This document shows positions 61,216 to 64,000 of a DNA stretch of 64,000 bases, piece by piece. Positions within the stretch are counted from its first letter, which is position 1. Every line of letters starts with the position of its first letter. The DNA is from Nocardia abscessus (lineage in GTDB: Bacteria; Actinomycetota; Actinomycetes; Mycobacteriales; Mycobacteriaceae), in contig NZ_JADLQO010000024.1 in the NCBI RefSeq assembly GCF_015477775.1, positions 1-64,000 on the forward strand, written 5' to 3'. Under the pieces are notes generated by a model. It made no database searches and was not told the DNA's origin. It saw nothing but the letters and a program-made list of their open reading frames with translations. The position numbers and the translations under genes were made by a program.

Positions 61216-62550
61216 ATGACGGAGTCGGCACGCGTCGGTAGCGTCGCCGCAATGGGCCATGCTGGAAGGCGGCGGCGACCGCTGAAGACCGTCACGGGAG
61301 TCAGCGGTGCGGTGAGCGTCTACGCCGCGGCCATCGATCCCACCGTCACCACGGTCGCGTCATCGATCGAGGTCGCGAAAATCGCCGAACGGCACAAGTT
61401 CGACGCTCTCTTCGCCGCCGACCTGCTGAGCTTCGGCGCGCAAGGCGCGATCGGCGCGCAGGAACCCCTGATCTTCCTCTCCGCGCTGAGCGCCGTGACC
61501 TCGCACGTCGGGCTCATCGCGACGGTGACCACCACCTTCCACCACCCCTACAACCTCGCGCGGTTGTTCGGCACACTCGACCACATCAGTAACGGGCGCG
61601 CGGCATGGAACGCGGTGACCTCCTCGGTAGGGGAGGAGAACTACGGCGATCAGGAACTGCCGAGCCCCGAAGAACGCTACGCACGCGCCACCGAATCCCT
61701 CGAAGTGGTCAACGCCCTGTTCGACAGCTGGCAGCCGGGCGCTCTGACCTCCGACGGACGCGGCGGCGCGACCCTGGACGCGAGCAGGGTCCGCCCGATC
61801 GATTACACGGGGCAGTACTTCACCGTGCGCGGGCCGCTGAACATCCCGCCGCTGCCGCAGCGCAGGCCGGTCCAGTTCCAGGCCGGGCAGTCGGCCGGCG
61901 GCATCGAATTGGGCGCGCGGTTCGCCGAGGTCGTGTTCACCTCGCTGCCCACGCTGGAAGACGCGGTGACCTACACCAAGCGCATCCGCGCCCGCGCCGG
62001 GGAACTCGGCCGCGCCGAGGGCCTGCCCTTGATCATGAGCTCGTTCCACGCCACCTACGGCGCGACCGAAGCCGAGGCCCGGCGCCTGGCGCGGGAACAG
62101 GCGGAGGCGACCGACTTCGAGGCGGGACGCGCCGCACTGGCCGACATGCTCGGCGGCGGCGTCGACCTGTCCGGCCTGCCGCTGGACAAGCCGCTACCGC
62201 AAACCCTGCTGCCCGACGTGACCGCGGTACACCGCAGGCGCGGGCGCGTGGAGATATTCAGCAACTTCGCGCGCTCGGGAAAGACGCTGCGCGAACTGAT
62301 CATCGCCGCCAAGGACACCGGCCACTGGGCCGCCGTCGGAACTCCCGAACAGCTCGCCGACTCGATCGAAGAACGCTACGACGCGGGCGTTCTGGATGTG
62401 ATCTCGCTCGGCGGGCTCGCCGACGACCGCACCCGTGACTTCGTCGTCAACGGGCTGCTGCCGGAACTGCGCCGCCGCGGCATCGTCGGTACCGACTACG
62501 TCGGCGCCACCTTCCGCGAGAACCTCGAACTTCCCCCGCTACCGAGCTGA
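61216..62550 (+). CDS. LLM-class FMN-dependent monooxygenase, NtaA/SnaA/DszA type
   Basis: A 444-residue luciferase-like monooxygenase of the reduced-flavin-dependent NtaA/DszA branch. Characteristic segments: AERHKFDALFAADLL, TTTFHHPYNLARLFGTLDHISNGRAAWNAVTS, PPLPQRRPVQFQAGQSAGG (the conserved pseudo-dyad region), and VGTPEQLADSIEERYDAG near the C-terminus. The N-terminus is shorter than usual before the first strand. ATG 61216 and ATG 61252 are both possible. It needs reduced FMN from a separate reductase and typically opens chelators, sulfones or similar xenobiotics. A VOC protein gene follows directly and may be its partner. Confidence 0.9.
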   Translation: MTESARVGSVAAMGHAGRRRRPLKTVTGVSGAVSVYAAAIDPTVTTVASSIEVAKIAERHKFDALFAADLLSFGAQGAIGAQEPLIFLSALSAVTSHVGLIATVTTTFHHPYNLARLFGTLDHISNGRAAWNAVTSSVGEENYGDQELPSPEERYARATESLEVVNALFDSWQPGALTSDGRGGATLDASRVRPIDYTGQYFTVRGPLNIPPLPQRRPVQFQAGQSAGGIELGARFAEVVFTSLPTLEDAVTYTKRIRARAGELGRAEGLPLIMSSFHATYGATEAEARRLAREQAEATDFEAGRAALADMLGGGVDLSGLPLDKPLPQTLLPDVTAVHRRRGRVEIFSNFARSGKTLRELIIAAKDTGHWAAVGTPEQLADSIEERYDAGVLDVISLGGLADDRTRDFVVNGLLPELRRRGIVGTDYVGATFRENLELPPLPS

Positions 62551-62563
62551 CCGGAACCACTGC

Positions 62564-62965
62564 GTGCGCATCCTGAAAACCTATGCCAGAGCCTTCGTCA
62601 CCGACCTCGACACCGCCCTGCCGATCTACGAACGGCTGGTCGGAGCACCGGCGGATCTGCGGTTCGGCTTCGAGAACGCCGAACTCGCCGCCGTCGGGGA
62701 CTTCCTGCTCATCGCGGGCGAGCCGGAAGACGTCGAGAAGTACCGGAACACCGTCGGCCCGATCGTCGTCGATGATCTCGACGCACTCCTGAGGACGGTG
62801 ACCGAGTACGGCGCGCAGCTCGTCGCCGGACCGTTCACCAGCGCCACCGGAACGTTCGTCTACGTCCGTCACGCCGACGGGGCACAGCTGGAATACGTGC
62901 AGTGGTCAGCCGAAACCCTTGCGCGCGTGCGCGGGCTGGACGAGCCGCCGACCGCTAGCGGGTGA
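62564..62965 (+). CDS. VOC/glyoxalase-family protein
   Basis: A 133-residue VOC-fold protein: VRILKTYARAFVTDLDTALPIYERLVGA starts the first module, VGDFLLIAG and VVDDLDALLRTVTEYGAQLVAGPF the second, and FVYVRHADGAQLEYVQW gives the typical His/Glu at the metal site. GTG 62564 follows the monooxygenase stop by 13 bases, so they are one operon. Its last 11 bases overlap the end of the convergent membrane-protein gene. Role unknown; may process or bind the monooxygenase product. Confidence 0.82.
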   Translation: MRILKTYARAFVTDLDTALPIYERLVGAPADLRFGFENAELAAVGDFLLIAGEPEDVEKYRNTVGPIVVDDLDALLRTVTEYGAQLVAGPFTSATGTFVYVRHADGAQLEYVQWSAETLARVRGLDEPPTASG

Positions 62966-63851
62966 GCACCGGCGTCCTCGAAGGGTGCGCGGTGGCGTCG
63001 TGCTGCGGTGGGTTCGTGTTCCGCACCCACGTGACGTTGGCGACCAGATCGTCGTCGAAGACGAGTTCGTCCCACAGCAGCTGGTCGGTCTCCCGTGTCG
63101 GTCGCTGCGCCGGGCGCGGTGCCTCGGTGGCCGCCGCCGGGGCCTGCTCCTGCTCGGCGGGCAGCGGCGTCACCAGCCACGACAGCGCTCGCATCGGACT
63201 CAGACCGTAGCGACGGCTGCCCTGCCCGACGGCGACCACCGCGGCCGCGGCGGTCATCACGCCGACGACCGCAGCCACGGGCGTCAGCCCGGCACCGGCC
63301 ATCCGGCGCTCACCCGACCCGGACGTCGCCGCCTCGTCGAGCACCCGGTGCAGCAACCCCGCACCGAAACCTTCGCCCTGGTCGATCAGGACCCGCAATT
63401 CCGGCGCCCTGGCATCCAGGTACAGCAACCCGCACAGCACCAGAATCGCCACGGCCACACTGGAACCCATCACGAGATGGGCAAGCGCACGGGAACGCGA
63501 CCGCGCCTGCGCCAGCACGGCGAACACGGTGACCACCATCGCGGCGGCGGCCAGCAGACCCCAGGCTCCGCTGATGTTCACATCACGGAACTTCGACACC
63601 GAGTACTCGTCGAAACCCTCGGTGAAACCCTCGATCCGGCCGAACGCGTTCGAGCGCGCCTCGCCACCCGCCCCCGACGCCGAAAGCCACGGCTGGAACA
63701 GCAGGACGAACGCGACCAGGCTCGTGGCCGCGGCGTACAGAAAGCCCCAGTCCAAACCCCGTGGCGGTGTCGCGCCGTGTGCCGGGTGACCGGAGCCGCG
63801 GCTCCCACGGTGTCGCGCTTCGGATGCCTGCCAGGGGGTGTTTTGTACCAT
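62955..63851 (-). CDS. Four-helix membrane protein of unknown function
   Basis: A 298-residue protein. After a ~35-residue polar head come four hydrophobic helices (about residues 38-58, 90-112, 122-147 and 185-207). Between helices 1 and 2 is an extracytoplasmic-type loop with GRIEGFTEGFDEYSVSKFRDVNISGAWG. Between helices 3 and 4 is a second loop. The C-terminal ~75 residues are Pro/Ala/Glu-rich and cytoplasmic or surface exposed. I recall similar uncharacterised membrane proteins in mycobacteria but no function. ATG 63851 is chosen for ACCGGAGC upstream; the frame extends upstream without membrane-protein features. Convergent with the VOC gene. Confidence 0.8.
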   Translation of the reverse strand: MVQNTPWQASEARHRGSRGSGHPAHGATPPRGLDWGFLYAAATSLVAFVLLFQPWLSASGAGGEARSNAFGRIEGFTEGFDEYSVSKFRDVNISGAWGLLAAAAMVVTVFAVLAQARSRSRALAHLVMGSSVAVAILVLCGLLYLDARAPELRVLIDQGEGFGAGLLHRVLDEAATSGSGERRMAGAGLTPVAAVVGVMTAAAAVVAVGQGSRRYGLSPMRALSWLVTPLPAEQEQAPAAATEAPRPAQRPTRETDQLLWDELVFDDDLVANVTWVRNTNPPQHDATAHPSRTPVLTR

Positions 63852-64000
63852 TGCTCCGGTTTCGCCGGTGCCGCGTGAAATTCGCTGCCGCCCAACGCAA
63901 TAACAGTGAAATTGCCCCGGAGGTCGAAAACGCGACACATGAATGAGGTGTAATTCGATACGGGCGCCATCGACCATCGACGAAATTCACCGTAAGCACC

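Overview
The window is chromosomal DNA of a high-GC actinomycete, most probably Nocardia or a close relative of the Mycobacteriales. The evidence is very high G+C, frequent GTG/TTG starts, mycobacterial-type families (Lsr2, a CtpI-like giant P-type ATPase, FAAL-polyketide synthase, F420-type luciferase-like oxidoreductases, proline-rich surface-type proteins) and several apparently leaderless genes. I saw no rRNA, tRNA, CRISPR array, insertion sequence or phage gene.

Layout. 0-9.8 kb (+ strand): the tail of a proline-rich protein, an actin-fold-like membrane protein with a proline-rich tail, two tandem transmembrane Ser/Thr kinases that look like a duplication, a beta-lactamase-like hydrolase, a stand-alone tryptophan synthase beta chain behind a LacI-type palindrome, and a membrane metallophosphoesterase. 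9.8-14.2 kb (- strand): a Tat-exported PhoD-type phosphatase and a large ATPase-LuxR regulator. 14.2-21.3 kb: a small membrane protein, a broken terD, an alpha/beta hydrolase, a two-gene FAD oxidoreductase operon with a divergent TetR regulator and a palindromic operator, and a Gfo/Idh/MocA oxidoreductase.

21.3-37.3 kb (- strand) is a compact glycolipid/polyketide cluster. In transcription order it holds a GT1-like glycosyltransferase, a 3332-residue megasynthase (FAAL-ACP-KS-AT-DH-KR-ACP-C-FkbH/GNAT), a carrier-thioester reductase protein, an alpha/beta hydrolase with a Cys nucleophile and a GT4-like glycosyltransferase. From the synthase on, consecutive genes overlap by 1-4 bases. The likely product is an acyl chain activated as acyl-AMP, extended once, perhaps joined to a glycerate-derived unit, reductively released and glycosylated. 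I do not recognise the product. The xenogeneic silencer gene lsr2 lies just upstream, divergently oriented.

38.5-40.4 kb holds a haem-oxygenase-like di-iron protein, a class I methyltransferase and a CDGSH iron-sulfur protein. 40.4-53.5 kb looks like a stress island: CinA-like amidase, two hemerythrins, flavodoxin-like protein, Orn/Lys/Arg decarboxylase, zinc dehydrogenase, CtpI-like ATPase, TPP enzyme, SDR and two tiny membrane proteins. Six of its transcription units are preceded by GTTT-like and GGGTA-like boxes, every time exactly 15 bases apart, which suggests one SigB/SigF-type alternative-sigma regulon.

53.6-64 kb: a pyrophosphatase-like protein, a FetB-type permease, a two-domain ABM-like protein behind a possible leader peptide, an XRE/MmyB regulator with its own palindrome and a translationally coupled fructosamine-kinase-like gene, a TetR-controlled SDR-VOC-LLM operon (the SDR lacks the catalytic lysine), an NtaA-type monooxygenase with a VOC protein, and a four-helix membrane protein.
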